Source: Desulfofustis sp. | GTDB taxonomy: Bacteria > Desulfobacterota > Desulfobulbia > Desulfobulbales > Desulfocapsaceae | Length of the DNA stretch: 12,611 nt | Assembly (NCBI GenBank): GCA_029287755.1 | Contig: JARFQM010000135.1 | Coordinates: 1 to 12,611, forward strand | Direction: 5' to 3' | Notes under the pieces: generated by a model | Databases searched by the model: none | What the model was told of the DNA's origin: nothing | The model's input: the letters and a program-made list of their open reading frames with translations, nothing else | Program-made: the position numbers and the translations under genes | Part shown: one piece after another, positions 1 to 7,480 of the stretch | How positions within the stretch are numbered: the stretch's first letter is position 1 | How the letters are laid out: every line of letters begins with the position of its first letter

Positions 1-34
1 GGGGGATGCATTTAGGCGCCGGATGAGGATCGCC

Positions 35-616
35 TCAGGGGCGAAGGGCACACAGCGCACTTCTGCCGCCTTTTCTTCTCGGCCTGTCAATAATTGCCAG
101 GCCTGCGCGTTCTGCGCAACCGAGTGTCCGGGCAAATTCCTATTTGTTCACATGCAACCGGGGCTCGACCAGGAGAAAGGAGCCGGTCGGTTTGAGCAGA
201 GTGCAGATCTGCTGAAACACACGGTCCTGGTCTGGGGTTTCATGCACCATGTAGTAGGCCAGCACGAAATCAGCTCTGATCGATTTGTCCAGGCCGATCT
301 CATCGGCGCTGCATTGATGCAGCGTTATCGTGGCCAACGCAGAGGCGTCCTTCACCTTCTTCAGTTTGGCCTGCACTCTGTCGAGCATTTCCGGCTGGAG
401 ATCAACAGCAAAAACCGAACCTGATGATCCCACCAGCTCGGCCATCGCCAAGCAGAAAAATCCAGGACCACAGCCAAGATCTACCACCGTATCCCCTTTA
501 TTAAGATATGGTCCGAGGATCCTTTTCGGAGATTGGACCACTCTTCTGAAAAAATTGTCGAGCGCAAAAGAATGGTGATGGCTGCAGATACTATTCTTCG
601 ATCTAGTGGTAGCCAT
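35..616 (-). CDS. SAM-dependent methyltransferase with an in-frame amber (TAG) codon
   Basis: This is a class I SAM-dependent methyltransferase of the UbiE/Methyltransf_11 type; the substrate is unknown and the location probably cytosolic. Residues 44-52 (VVDLGCGPG) are the glycine-rich SAM motif I, D72 after the second strand should bind the ribose, and residues 147-151 (FLLVE) form a late core strand. The N-terminal stretch LDNFFRRVV...ILGPYL matches a small family of roughly 190-200 residues. The uninterrupted frame is only 158 codons and stops at TAG (140-142) straight after HVNK. The same frame then continues for 34 codons, starting EFARTLGCAERAGLAIIDRP and ending RSALCALRP before TGA at 35-37. 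This is what the family's last helix and strand look like, so the whole frame would be 193 residues with residue 159 encoded by TAG. The start ATG at 616 has a GAGGT Shine-Dalgarno 5 nt upstream. It lies 66 bp after potC on the same strand. Pyrrolysine readthrough, nonsense mutation and sequencing error all remain possible. Confidence 0.7.
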
Positions 617-682
617 GGTGACCTCTTGATAGTGTCTAGCGCCTATACTCTCGGCTCACAGAGCCATGGATGGCTTTTCATA

Positions 683-1540
683 TCACTCGGAGCGATCTCT
701 TTGGATGAATAAATTGAATAGTGCAAGGGATGAGGTCCCGACGATCAGCAGAAAAGAGATGGCGTTGATTACCGGGGTAGACCCGTCTCGGACCTGCAGG
801 TAGAGATTGATTGGCAGGGTTGCTTCGGAGCCGACCAGAAACAAGGTGGTATTGAAGTTTTCAAACGACATCAGGAAGGCCACTGCCATCGCTCCGAGCA
901 GTGCTGGTTTGAGAAACCGAAGAGTAATATGGATGATCACCTCGAAGCGATTGGCCCCCAGATTCAGTGCCGCCTCTTCCAGGGTGTAATCGAACTTTTT
1001 CAACTGGGCCGAGACTATCAGTGTAACCAGGGTTGCGATGAATGAGAACTGCCCCAGTACAACCAGCCAGAATCCTGGTCGCAACAGACTGATATCAATT
1101 CCGAAGCGGCTTTCGAAAAAGAGCCCGAGCGTATTGCTGAAGAGCAGGATGGAAATGCCAAGGATGACGCCGGGGATAACCAGGGGAGCGAGCATCAGGA
1201 AATAGAGCAATTGTTTGAATCTAAAGGTTTCCTGTTCGAAGAGAAAGGCTCCGCAGGTGCCGACAAATGTTGACAGCAGAGCCACGAAAAATGCAGTTCT
1301 GAAGCTTACCCAGATGGAGGCGAGATTGATCTGGTCGTGAAAGATGCCGACTCGTTCGGGACCGTCTGAAAAAAACCAGTCCAGCGAAAAGCCCTTCCAG
1401 GGCAGAGCCGGGAATATCGAGTCGTTGAAAGCCAGCACGCAGGTAATCAGCAGAGGTGCAAAGAGAAAGACAAAGAATAAAATGATGTAGATCTTGAAGC
1501 CAATACTATAGCTCTTGCTCTGCGGTAAGGTGCGAATCAT
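683..1540 (-). CDS. potC: Polyamine-type ABC transporter permease (PotC-like)
   Basis: Inner-membrane permease of an ABC importer for spermidine/putrescine-type or related cationic compounds, 285 residues. After a short cytosolic N-terminus there is a first membrane helix (about residues 14-34), then the usual group of hydrophobic segments. The cytoplasmic EAA loop, which docks onto the ATPase, is seen as EEAALNLGANRFEVI followed by LRFLKPALLGA. I chose the start at 1540 because its ATG overlaps the potB stop as ATGA, with a GGGGTGA Shine-Dalgarno just upstream. Extending upstream to 1645 would add 35 non-family residues inside potB. It is the last transporter gene, ends in TGA, and is followed 66 bp later by the methyltransferase. 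The family assignment is solid; the transported compound is not determined by the sequence. Confidence 0.9.
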   Translation of the reverse strand: MIRTLPQSKSYSIGFKIYIILFFVFLFAPLLITCVLAFNDSIFPALPWKGFSLDWFFSDGPERVGIFHDQINLASIWVSFRTAFFVALLSTFVGTCGAFLFEQETFRFKQLLYFLMLAPLVIPGVILGISILLFSNTLGLFFESRFGIDISLLRPGFWLVVLGQFSFIATLVTLIVSAQLKKFDYTLEEAALNLGANRFEVIIHITLRFLKPALLGAMAVAFLMSFENFNTTLFLVGSEATLPINLYLQVRDGSTPVINAISFLLIVGTSSLALFNLFIQRDRSE

Positions 1541-2406
1541 TGGATCACCCCGCTGAGTTTCTGTTTGGTCAATTTCAAACCGACGAAAATGATCAGGGAT
1601 GAGATAATCAGAAGGAGAAAGCCGAAGGCGGAACCCTGGTTCCAATTAAAGCTGGCAATGAACTGATTGTAGATCTGCTCGGTGAACCAGAGTGAATTCT
1701 TGCCGCCCATGAGATTGGGGGTTAAATAGTTGCCCAGGCTCAGCATGAATACCACGATAGAGCCGGAGGCGATGCCGGGCATGGCGTGGGGAATAATGAT
1801 CTTCCAGACTATGGTAAGCATAGAGGAGCCCAGATCGAAAGCCGCTTCAATAAGGCTGTCATCCAGACTGTCCAGTACGCTCAATAAGGGGACCACCATG
1901 AACAGCATGGAAGTGTAGACGAGCCCCATGGTCATGGCCACATCGTTGTAAAGCATCTCCACCGGTTGGTGCAGCACTCCCCACTTGAGAAGAAAGTGGT
2001 TGATCACTCCGCTTTCCCGCAACAGTATCATCCACCCGTAAATACGAACCAGCTCACTGACCCAAAAGGGCATAAGCAGCAGCAAGCTCAAAAATCCCTT
2101 GAATTTAGGAGGGGCGACTTTGGTGATGTAAAAAGCCACCGGCAGTGAGATGCACAGGGTAAGAAAGGTAACGATAATGGCATACAAGGCTGTGCGCGTA
2201 AAAGTCAGCCAGTAGATGGGCTCGCGAAAGAACTCGAGATAATTGTTCACCGACCAGACCATGTCGCCGTAGTCGTTTTCAATGCGAAACGACATCCGCA
2301 GCAGGTCGAGATGCGGCAGCACGATAAGCAGAATAAGCCAGAGCAGTATGGGGGTGAGAAAAATGAACAGGGGCAGCTTCGATTTTGCTTCGGCAAGCGT
2401 CTTCAT
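1537..2406 (-). CDS. potB: Polyamine-type ABC transporter permease (PotB-like)
   Basis: First permease subunit of the importer, 289 residues, in the inner membrane. The first helix (about residues 12-31, LPLFIFLTPILLWLILLIVL) is followed by a periplasmic stretch and then about five more hydrophobic segments. The EAA loop that contacts the ATPase reads EAAFDLGSSMLTIVWKIIIP. Homologues pair with a PotC-type partner to form the heterodimeric channel. I place the start at the ATG at 2406, which overlaps the potA TGA (2403-2405) as ATGA. The 21 extra upstream residues available in this frame lie within potA and look unlike the family. Its own stop overlaps the potC start in the same way, so A, B and C are very likely translationally coupled. 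Substrate inferred only from family resemblance. Confidence 0.9.
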   Translation of the reverse strand: MKTLAEAKSKLPLFIFLTPILLWLILLIVLPHLDLLRMSFRIENDYGDMVWSVNNYLEFFREPIYWLTFTRTALYAIIVTFLTLCISLPVAFYITKVAPPKFKGFLSLLLLMPFWVSELVRIYGWMILLRESGVINHFLLKWGVLHQPVEMLYNDVAMTMGLVYTSMLFMVVPLLSVLDSLDDSLIEAAFDLGSSMLTIVWKIIIPHAMPGIASGSIVVFMLSLGNYLTPNLMGGKNSLWFTEQIYNQFIASFNWNQGSAFGFLLLIISSLIIFVGLKLTKQKLSGVIQ

Positions 2407-3488
2407 GGTACCTTGAAACAATTCCCAGCCCTGAAATCCCAACCGATTTCGACCCGGTCTCCAGCACAAATGTGCTCGTACTGACGGTTCTGCGGCAGGC
2501 TTATCAGGAATTCCTCGGCCAGAGCCTGGCTCGATGCCAGCAGTTGAGAGTTGGCTCCGTCAAAGAGAATGGAGCTTACCATTACCTCAATTCTATTGAG
2601 TTCGGGCAGCTCTTCTCCCGGCTCGATAATGATCGATTCCGGTCGAATAAAGAGTTCTGCCTGGGTGCCGGGCGTTATCTGTCGGTCTGTTCCGGCGGCA
2701 ATCGTTTCCCCGCTTGATAATTTTAACTCTGCAATGCCGTCGGTATACCCCACACAGGTGCCGGGCAGGCGGTTATTGTTGCCCACGAAGCGGGCGACAA
2801 AGGGAGATGCCGGTCTGGAATAGAGGTTCTGCGGCCTGTCAATCTGTTCAAATCTCCCCTCATTCATCACCGCCACGTGATCGGACATGACCAATGCCTC
2901 GGATTGATCATGGGTGATATAGACGAAGGTCGTGCCCACCTCTTCCTGCAATTTCTTGAGCTCAATCTTCATCTGTTCACGCAGTTTCAGATCGAGAGCT
3001 CCAAGCGGCTCATCCAGCAATAGGACCGTCGGGTCGAGCACCAGACTGCGGGCAATAGCCACCCGCTGTTTCTGTCCTCCTGACAATTGGTGAATTTTTT
3101 TGGAGCCGAAGCCTGGAAGGTTGACCCGTTCTAAAATATCAGCGACCTTTTTCTTGATCCCGGCTTTGGATTCATTCCGCCGAGCCAGCCCAAAACCTAT
3201 GTTTTCAGCCACATTCATCATCGGAAACAGGGCCAGGTGCTGGAAAATAAGGTTTACCGGCCGTCTGTTCGGCGGGATATCGGCCATATTCTGAGCGCCG
3301 ATAAAAATATTTCCCTCGCTGGGTTCTTCAAAACCGGCAATCATCCTCAATAATGTCGTCTTGCCGCAGCCCGAAGGGCCGAGAATGGAGAAAAATTTTC
3401 CTTTCTCCACCTCGAAACAGACGTCATCAACGGCAGTAAAGGATTCAAATCGCTTGCTGACGTTTTTTACGGACAGATCGATATGCAT
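2403..3488 (-). CDS. potA: Polyamine-type ABC transporter ATP-binding protein (PotA-like)
   Basis: Cytosolic ATPase that powers the importer, 361 residues. All nucleotide-binding motifs are intact: Walker A GPSGCGKT at 37-44, Q-loop Q83, signature LSGGQ at 135-139, Walker B LLLDE at 156-160, D-loop SALD-like GALD after it, and switch histidine H193 (ITHDQSEA). The part after about residue 235 fits the C-terminal TOBE-type regulatory domain of the CysA/PotA/UgpC group (FVGNNNRLPGT onward, RPESI near 280). I prefer the ATG at 3488 because MHIDLSVKNVSKRF is the usual family beginning and CGGA lies upstream; an ATG at 3515 would add nine arginine-rich residues inside a hairpin. It follows the binding-protein gene after 90 bp that carry a strong inverted repeat, and overlaps potB by ATGA. 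Confidence 0.92.
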   Translation of the reverse strand: MHIDLSVKNVSKRFESFTAVDDVCFEVEKGKFFSILGPSGCGKTTLLRMIAGFEEPSEGNIFIGAQNMADIPPNRRPVNLIFQHLALFPMMNVAENIGFGLARRNESKAGIKKKVADILERVNLPGFGSKKIHQLSGGQKQRVAIARSLVLDPTVLLLDEPLGALDLKLREQMKIELKKLQEEVGTTFVYITHDQSEALVMSDHVAVMNEGRFEQIDRPQNLYSRPASPFVARFVGNNNRLPGTCVGYTDGIAELKLSSGETIAAGTDRQITPGTQAELFIRPESIIIEPGEELPELNRIEVMVSSILFDGANSQLLASSQALAEEFLISLPQNRQYEHICAGDRVEIGWDFRAGNCFKVP

Positions 3489-3510
3489 GACATTCCGGCG
3501 CAGCCTGCGG

Positions 3511-3547
3511 TGCACTGCCGCCTCTGTAAATAGCAGACGGCAGTGCA
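3511..3547 (-). promoter_or_regulatory. Strong intergenic hairpin between binding-protein and ATPase genes
   Basis: A perfect 10-bp inverted repeat, TGCACTGCCG (3511-3520) and CGGCAGTGCA (3538-3547), encloses a second 4-bp stem TCTG/CAGA with a 7-nt loop. It sits in the 90 bp between potD and potA. No T-run follows it in the direction of transcription, so it does not look like a complete intrinsic terminator. Hairpins at this place in binding-protein transporter operons often stabilise the upstream mRNA or partly stop transcription, giving more binding protein than membrane subunits; that role is inferred here. Confidence 0.6.
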
Positions 3548-3578
3548 GGGGTTGGGGGGACGAAGCGGGCCGTAATCG

Positions 3579-4646
3579 TTATTGGGCCGCTTTTACCTTG
3601 TCGAGAATTTTCCCCTCGATGGCTTCCAGTTTGGCCGGCACCGGCGGGTACCACTTGATATTGTCAACGTCGGCCTGGCTGAAGCTTCTCTGGAAATTGG
3701 CTTTTACCGCCTCGTCGTAGAACTCGATGGCCCCGGCAGAAGCCGTTCCGTATTTTTCAGCGTTGGTAAATACGGCGGCATTTTCGGGCTGCATCATGAA
3801 ATTAATCCACTTGTAGGCAGCATCAACATTTTTGGCCTTTGCCGGAATCGCGAACGTGTCTATCCAGCCCAGGGCGCCGCTTTTGGGGGCAACGAAATCA
3901 ATATCGGGATTTTCGGCGTTCAGTTTCCAGCCGCCATTGTCCCAGGCCATGGCCACATTGACCTCGCCGGAACGCATGGACTGGAGCAGCGCATCACCAT
4001 TGGTCCAATAAGTCTTGACCAGACCTTTGGCATCGATCAGCTTTTGACCGATGCTTTCCATCAGTGCTTTATAGGCTTCGGCATCGCTGTACAGGGCAAA
4101 CGGGTCTTTTCCCTCAGCAAAGGCCATGGCGATAAGCGTTGGGCGCTTCAGACGATAGCTGACCCGCCCTTCGTATTTGGGATCGAGCAGCGCCGCGTAA
4201 TCGGCAGCGTCCGGGGCGGCCTTTTTGTTGACGATCAGGCCTGAGGTGCCGTAGACGTGCGGGACGCCGTAGCTTTTCCCGTCAACCACGGTGTTCTTTT
4301 TAACCGCTTCCAGCATTGAAGGGACAATGAGCTTTGCATCGATTTTTGTATAATCGATCGGCTGATAAATGTTGAATTTTTCCTGAACCGAAGAAATACG
4401 GTCCTGGCTCGGCTGGGCCAGGTCGAATCCCGCACCGCGGGTGGCCCGCAGCTTGGCAATCATTTCCTCATTGTTGGAAAAGGTTGTTTTGACGGTTATA
4501 CCCGTCTCCTCTTCGAATTTTTCAACCAGAGACTTGGGTGCGTACCCTTTCCAGGTTAACAACTCCAGTGTTTCTGCCTGGACGCCCGAACCGAGGCCGA
4601 GCATGAATACGCCCGCGACCATTAGGGAAAGCACTTTCTTCTTCAT
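3579..4646 (-). CDS. potD: Periplasmic polyamine-type substrate-binding protein (PotD-like)
   Basis: Extracytoplasmic solute receptor of the importer, 355 residues, about the normal size for PotD/PotF. Residues 1-24 (MKKKVLSLMVAGVFMLGLGSGVQA) form a textbook Sec signal peptide with cleavage after VQA and no lipobox cysteine, so the mature protein should be free in the periplasm. The mature start ETLELLTWKGYAPKSLVEKF and the motif FDLAQPS are typical of spermidine/putrescine-type binding proteins. Later landmarks are TYWTNGDALLQSMRSGEVNVAMAWDNGGW, then WIDTFAIPAKAKN and AYKWINFMMQPE. A strong GGAGG Shine-Dalgarno lies 6 nt before ATG 4646. It leads the transporter genes, downstream of the amidotransferase. 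The ligand could be a polyamine or another amine; sequence alone does not decide. Confidence 0.9.
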   Translation of the reverse strand: MKKKVLSLMVAGVFMLGLGSGVQAETLELLTWKGYAPKSLVEKFEEETGITVKTTFSNNEEMIAKLRATRGAGFDLAQPSQDRISSVQEKFNIYQPIDYTKIDAKLIVPSMLEAVKKNTVVDGKSYGVPHVYGTSGLIVNKKAAPDAADYAALLDPKYEGRVSYRLKRPTLIAMAFAEGKDPFALYSDAEAYKALMESIGQKLIDAKGLVKTYWTNGDALLQSMRSGEVNVAMAWDNGGWKLNAENPDIDFVAPKSGALGWIDTFAIPAKAKNVDAAYKWINFMMQPENAAVFTNAEKYGTASAGAIEFYDEAVKANFQRSFSQADVDNIKWYPPVPAKLEAIEGKILDKVKAAQ

Positions 4647-4684
4647 TTTTTCCTCCGTGGGGTTGAGTGAATGATGAGTTCTAC

Positions 4685-4723
4685 CTGTCGGACAGATGGC
4701 GATGGTTCAACCTATCACCATCG
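4685..4723 (-). promoter_or_regulatory. Leader region with two inverted repeats upstream of potD
   Basis: Within the 95 bp between the amidotransferase stop and potD there are two symmetric elements. One is the 11-bp palindrome CTGTCGGACAG (4685-4695). The other is a 7-bp perfect inverted repeat, CGATGGT (4700-4706) and ACCATCG (4717-4723), with a 10-nt loop. No T-run follows either. They could be a protein-binding site or a processing/attenuation hairpin in the mRNA leader; I see no convincing promoter here. Confidence 0.35.
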
Positions 4724-4741
4724 GTGTTACAAGCGCATTTA

Positions 4742-5605
4742 TTATAAATTAGGGATTACCAGGTGATCAATCCAGTTTCTCAACTCCTGTTCACGTATCT
4801 GGGGATCAGTAATATCGTCTTCGATCATGAGTTTTTTTCTCAGCTCAGGACTGTTTGGGTTGTCATGCAGCGCACTCATATCGTCGGCATAACGGTGTAC
4901 CTCACGGGTTCGGGTGAAGAACCCCTCGGAGACCAGCGGGGCGGCTCTGGCGGTTATCAGCTTTGCCATTTCCAGGAGGTTGTATTCCGGATGATACTGG
5001 GTAGCCCAGAACGTCCCCTTCTGGTGATGCACTTCGAGGGCCTGGACTTTGCAATGCTCATTGTAAGCGAGAATAGTGCCACCCTCGGGAATCCTGGTGA
5101 CTTCATCGAGATGCATCACAAAACCGTTGTAAACCTCCGGCTTGCCAGACAGGAAAAGGGATTGTTTCCCTTCCTCGGTCAAGCGTATATTCCGGCCGAT
5201 CGACCACTCCCTGCCCCTTGGGTTCTTCTCTACCTCTCCGCCGGCGGCGACGGCGGCCATCTGAATACCCCAGCAGCTTCCATAGGAAGGAACACCATAT
5301 TCATACACGGCTTTGGCAAAAGCGATCTGCTTGGCAACCCGCTCGTCATCGAGGTGAAAGATGGTCAGGTCTGAACCGGTCCAGATGATGCCATCAAAGT
5401 GCTCAAGTGAGCGCCCCTCCGGCAGGATGTCCCCGGAATCGGCGGCAAAGCAGAGTGTGACCTGGGCGGAAGGAACGTATCTATTTAGAAAATCAATAAA
5501 GAAATCGTGTGGGTGACCAACTCCGGAGAGGTCGAAGTTGTCCCTGGTTTCTTTTGGATAGCCATTTAGTATGCAGATAGAAATCTGCCGCGTGGTCGTG
5601 ATCAT
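4742..5605 (-). CDS. Class I glutamine amidotransferase (GMP synthase-like domain)
   Basis: A stand-alone class I (triad) glutamine amidotransferase-fold hydrolase of the GuaA-like group, 287 residues, probably cytosolic. The nucleophile elbow is seen as YGSCWGIQMAAVAAGG with C111, and the catalytic pair as QYHPEYN with H205 and E207, so all three triad residues are present. Preceding elements WTGSDL (76-80) and PSYG fit the oxyanion-hole side. After about residue 212 there is a roughly 75-residue charged tail not needed for the domain. Start ATG 5605 has AGGGG about 9 nt upstream. It lies 38 bp after the phosphodiesterase gene and 95 bp before the transporter genes. Related enzymes hydrolyse glutamine amide or gamma-glutamyl bonds, for example in polyamine breakdown; a gamma-glutamyl-amine hydrolase role is a guess from the neighbours. 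Confidence 0.85.
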   Translation of the reverse strand: MITTTRQISICILNGYPKETRDNFDLSGVGHPHDFFIDFLNRYVPSAQVTLCFAADSGDILPEGRSLEHFDGIIWTGSDLTIFHLDDERVAKQIAFAKAVYEYGVPSYGSCWGIQMAAVAAGGEVEKNPRGREWSIGRNIRLTEEGKQSLFLSGKPEVYNGFVMHLDEVTRIPEGGTILAYNEHCKVQALEVHHQKGTFWATQYHPEYNLLEMAKLITARAAPLVSEGFFTRTREVHRYADDMSALHDNPNSPELRKKLMIEDDITDPQIREQELRNWIDHLVIPNL

Positions 5606-5643
5606 GAATTGTGCCCCTGGGCTCTGCCAGATTATAGGGAACC

Positions 5644-6492
5644 CTAAAGATTTAAATCCTTTAAGATTTGTGGATAATCGGTAATCAGTTTGTCAGCGCC
5701 GGCCTTGCGGAAGCGTATCATCTCGTTGGGATCATTCACCGTAAAAAGGTTGACACGGCATCCTCGGGCCAGGGCCTCTTTAATCTGCTCTTCATCAGTA
5801 TAGGCCGAATTGGCATTGTAGATGTCAAATTCAAAGCCGCCCCAGTCTTGTATGCCGGAGCCGGGAAAACCAATCAAGGCATTGACCTCTATGTCGGGTC
5901 TGGACCTTTGAATTTGGCGTAAATATTCAAAAACAAAAGAGGATATCGCCAGATTATCTGGTGGAAATCGCATCGTTCCAAGTAATTGAAGCACTTTTTC
6001 AACAACAGGAAAACCGGATTGAGGCGCAGGCAATTCCTTCAGTTCCAGGTTGATATACCAATTTTTGCTTTTTACATAGGCCAGGACATCTTCAAGAAGA
6101 GGGATCTGTATCCCCCGCATCGCCGATTGTTCGGAAGGCGATACGGTGCCCTCACCAATCTCTCCGAGCGGGTCGCTCTCTAAAAACCAGGAGCCGGCAT
6201 CGAGACGCTGTAATTCTTTCCAGGTGAACGCGGTAACGGGTTGATCTGTTCTTTTCGGGAACCGTTGGTGTACATCGGTAGTGCGGGTGAGCAGGTCGTC
6301 GTGAAAAAGTATCAACTTACCATCGGCCGTAACTGAAACATCAACCTCAACACCGTGAGCACCGACTCGCCAGGCTTTTTCAATGGCTGCCATGGTGTTT
6401 TCGGGAGCCAGGCTGCGGGCGCCACGGTGGGCGATATTATACAATAAAGAGGGAGGGGCAGTGGAGGGAATCGTGGTCACGGTCATTACCAT
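5644..6492 (-). CDS. Glycerophosphodiester phosphodiesterase (UgpQ/GlpQ family)
   Basis: Hydrolyses glycerophosphodiesters to sn-glycerol 3-phosphate and an alcohol such as choline or ethanolamine. The protein has 282 residues with the family's metal and catalytic motifs: HRG at 22-24, PENT at 30-33, EVD at 49-51 and the catalytic HD at 64-65; further on come NLELKE and a C-terminal VNLFTVNDPNEMIRFRKAGADKLITDYP. No signal peptide is evident, so it should be cytosolic like UgpQ. The start is uncertain between ATG 6492 and ATG 6486; neither has a strong Shine-Dalgarno. It stops with TAG (5644-5646), with an in-frame TAA three sense codons later, so readthrough would add four residues. It is the first gene of the minus-strand cluster and divergent from the SDR gene. 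Confidence 0.88.
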   Translation of the reverse strand: MVMTVTTIPSTAPPSLLYNIAHRGARSLAPENTMAAIEKAWRVGAHGVEVDVSVTADGKLILFHDDLLTRTTDVHQRFPKRTDQPVTAFTWKELQRLDAGSWFLESDPLGEIGEGTVSPSEQSAMRGIQIPLLEDVLAYVKSKNWYINLELKELPAPQSGFPVVEKVLQLLGTMRFPPDNLAISSFVFEYLRQIQRSRPDIEVNALIGFPGSGIQDWGGFEFDIYNANSAYTDEEQIKEALARGCRVNLFTVNDPNEMIRFRKAGADKLITDYPQILKDLNL

Positions 6493-6520
6493 TCCGGAGG
6501 GGCCTGTGGTGGTTGGTTAA

Positions 6521-6545
6521 GTCATCTTTAATATTCTAAGATGAC
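6521..6545. promoter_or_regulatory. Perfect inverted repeat in the divergent intergenic region (operator candidate)
   Basis: GTCATCTT (6521-6528) and AAGATGAC (6538-6545) form an 8-bp perfect inverted repeat around a 9-bp AT-rich centre. It lies between the divergently transcribed phosphodiesterase and SDR genes, just downstream of the minus-strand promoter candidate. The size and AT-rich centre fit a dimeric repressor site. No regulator gene is adjacent, so the protein that would bind it is unknown. Confidence 0.5.
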
Positions 6546-6555
6546 AACAAAAATA

Positions 6556-6584
6556 AGACTATGATACATTAGATGATGTGTCAA
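6556..6584 (-). promoter_or_regulatory. Candidate sigma70 promoter for the minus-strand cluster
   Basis: On the minus strand a perfect TTGACA -35 box (6579-6584) is followed after 17 bp by TAGTCT (6556-6561), a weak -10 box. Transcription would begin near 6549, next to the inverted repeat at 6521-6545. On the plus strand the same region holds TATGAT (6560-6565), a 5/6 match to the -10 box that could serve the SDR gene but lacks a clear -35 box. Confidence 0.45.
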
Positions 6585-6630
6585 TATTGAGGACCAAAGA
6601 ATCTTGAAAATTATTCGCCGAGGAGAGGAC

Positions 6631-7404
6631 ATGAAACTGTCAGGAAAGGTTGCGCTGATCACCGGGGCGGCACGCGGCATCGGCAGGGAGACGGCCCTGC
6701 TTTTCGCCAGCGAGGGTGCCTCTGTAGTCGCCTGTGACATCGATGATAAGAATGGTGTCGACACGGTTCTTGAAATTGAGCAGGCAGGCGGGAGGGCGCT
6801 CTACGTTCACAGCGATGTCTCCAAGGCCGGGGATTGCCTGAACATGGTCGAACAGGCTGAGTCTGAATTCGGCGCACTGCATATACTTTTCAACAATGCC
6901 GGCATCATGGACAGCCGTGACGACAATGCCGAGGTGACCGATGAGGATGTCTGGGACCTGACCATGGCTATCAATCTCAAAGGGGTCTTTCTCGGCTGCA
7001 AATACGGCATACCTGCGCTCAAGCGGGCCGGTGGGGGATCCATAATTAACACCGCCTCCTTCGTTGCCTTGCTCGGCGCCGCGACACCTCAGATAGCTTA
7101 TACGGCATCCAAGGGGGGAGTATTGTCCATGACCAGGGAATTGGCGGTGATCCATGCCCGGGAAAATATCAGGGTCAATGCCCTGTGCCCCGGACCGCTG
7201 AGAACAGAGCTTTTAATGAAGTTTCTCGATAGTGAGGAAAAACGCCAGCGCCGGCTGGTCCACATTCCTGCCGGTCGATTCGGGGAAGCAGCTGAGATGG
7301 CCAAGGCCGCCCTTTTTCTGGCCAGCGCTGATGCCTCCTACGTTACCGGTACGGAATTCGTTGTAGATGGAGGGATTACCGCTGCCTATGTGACCCCGGA
7401 ATGA
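6631..7404 (+). CDS. SDR-family NAD-dependent oxidoreductase
   Basis: Classical short-chain dehydrogenase/reductase, 257 residues, cytosolic, interconverting an alcohol and a ketone or aldehyde with NAD(P). Motifs are complete: cofactor motif TGAARGIG at 11-18, acidic D36 at the end of the second strand (favours NAD over NADP), NNAG at 88-91, N115, catalytic S143, and YTASK with Y157 and K161. The C-terminus ASYVTGTEFVVDGG is typical of FabG/glucose-1-dehydrogenase-like members. ATG 6631 is preferred because AGGAG lies 5 nt upstream; the frame is open back to a TTG at 6604 but those residues are outside the family. The substrate cannot be read from sequence. It is divergent from the amine-uptake cluster, and similar SDR genes do occur beside such transporters, so a shared catabolic pathway is possible. 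Confidence 0.9.
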   Translation: MKLSGKVALITGAARGIGRETALLFASEGASVVACDIDDKNGVDTVLEIEQAGGRALYVHSDVSKAGDCLNMVEQAESEFGALHILFNNAGIMDSRDDNAEVTDEDVWDLTMAINLKGVFLGCKYGIPALKRAGGGSIINTASFVALLGAATPQIAYTASKGGVLSMTRELAVIHARENIRVNALCPGPLRTELLMKFLDSEEKRQRRLVHIPAGRFGEAAEMAKAALFLASADASYVTGTEFVVDGGITAAYVTPE

Positions 7405-7480
7405 GAGAGCCGGTGGCAAGCCGCAGGAGTACCATGCCAGCTCGGTCTGCTGATTTGACCATGCAGGCGGCTTCAGGTTG

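Noticed and set aside
140..616. Complete 158-residue methyltransferase ending at TAG
   Set aside because: The family's C-terminal helix and strand continue in frame for 34 codons after the TAG, so ending the gene there would leave it incomplete.
3582..4244. 220-codon plus-strand open frame opposite potD
   Set aside because: It lies fully within the strongly supported binding-protein gene and has no family features or ribosome site.
7418..7473. Inverted repeat AAGCCGC/GCGGCTT after the SDR gene as a terminator
   Set aside because: It has only 7 bp of stem with more than 40 bp between the arms and no T-run.
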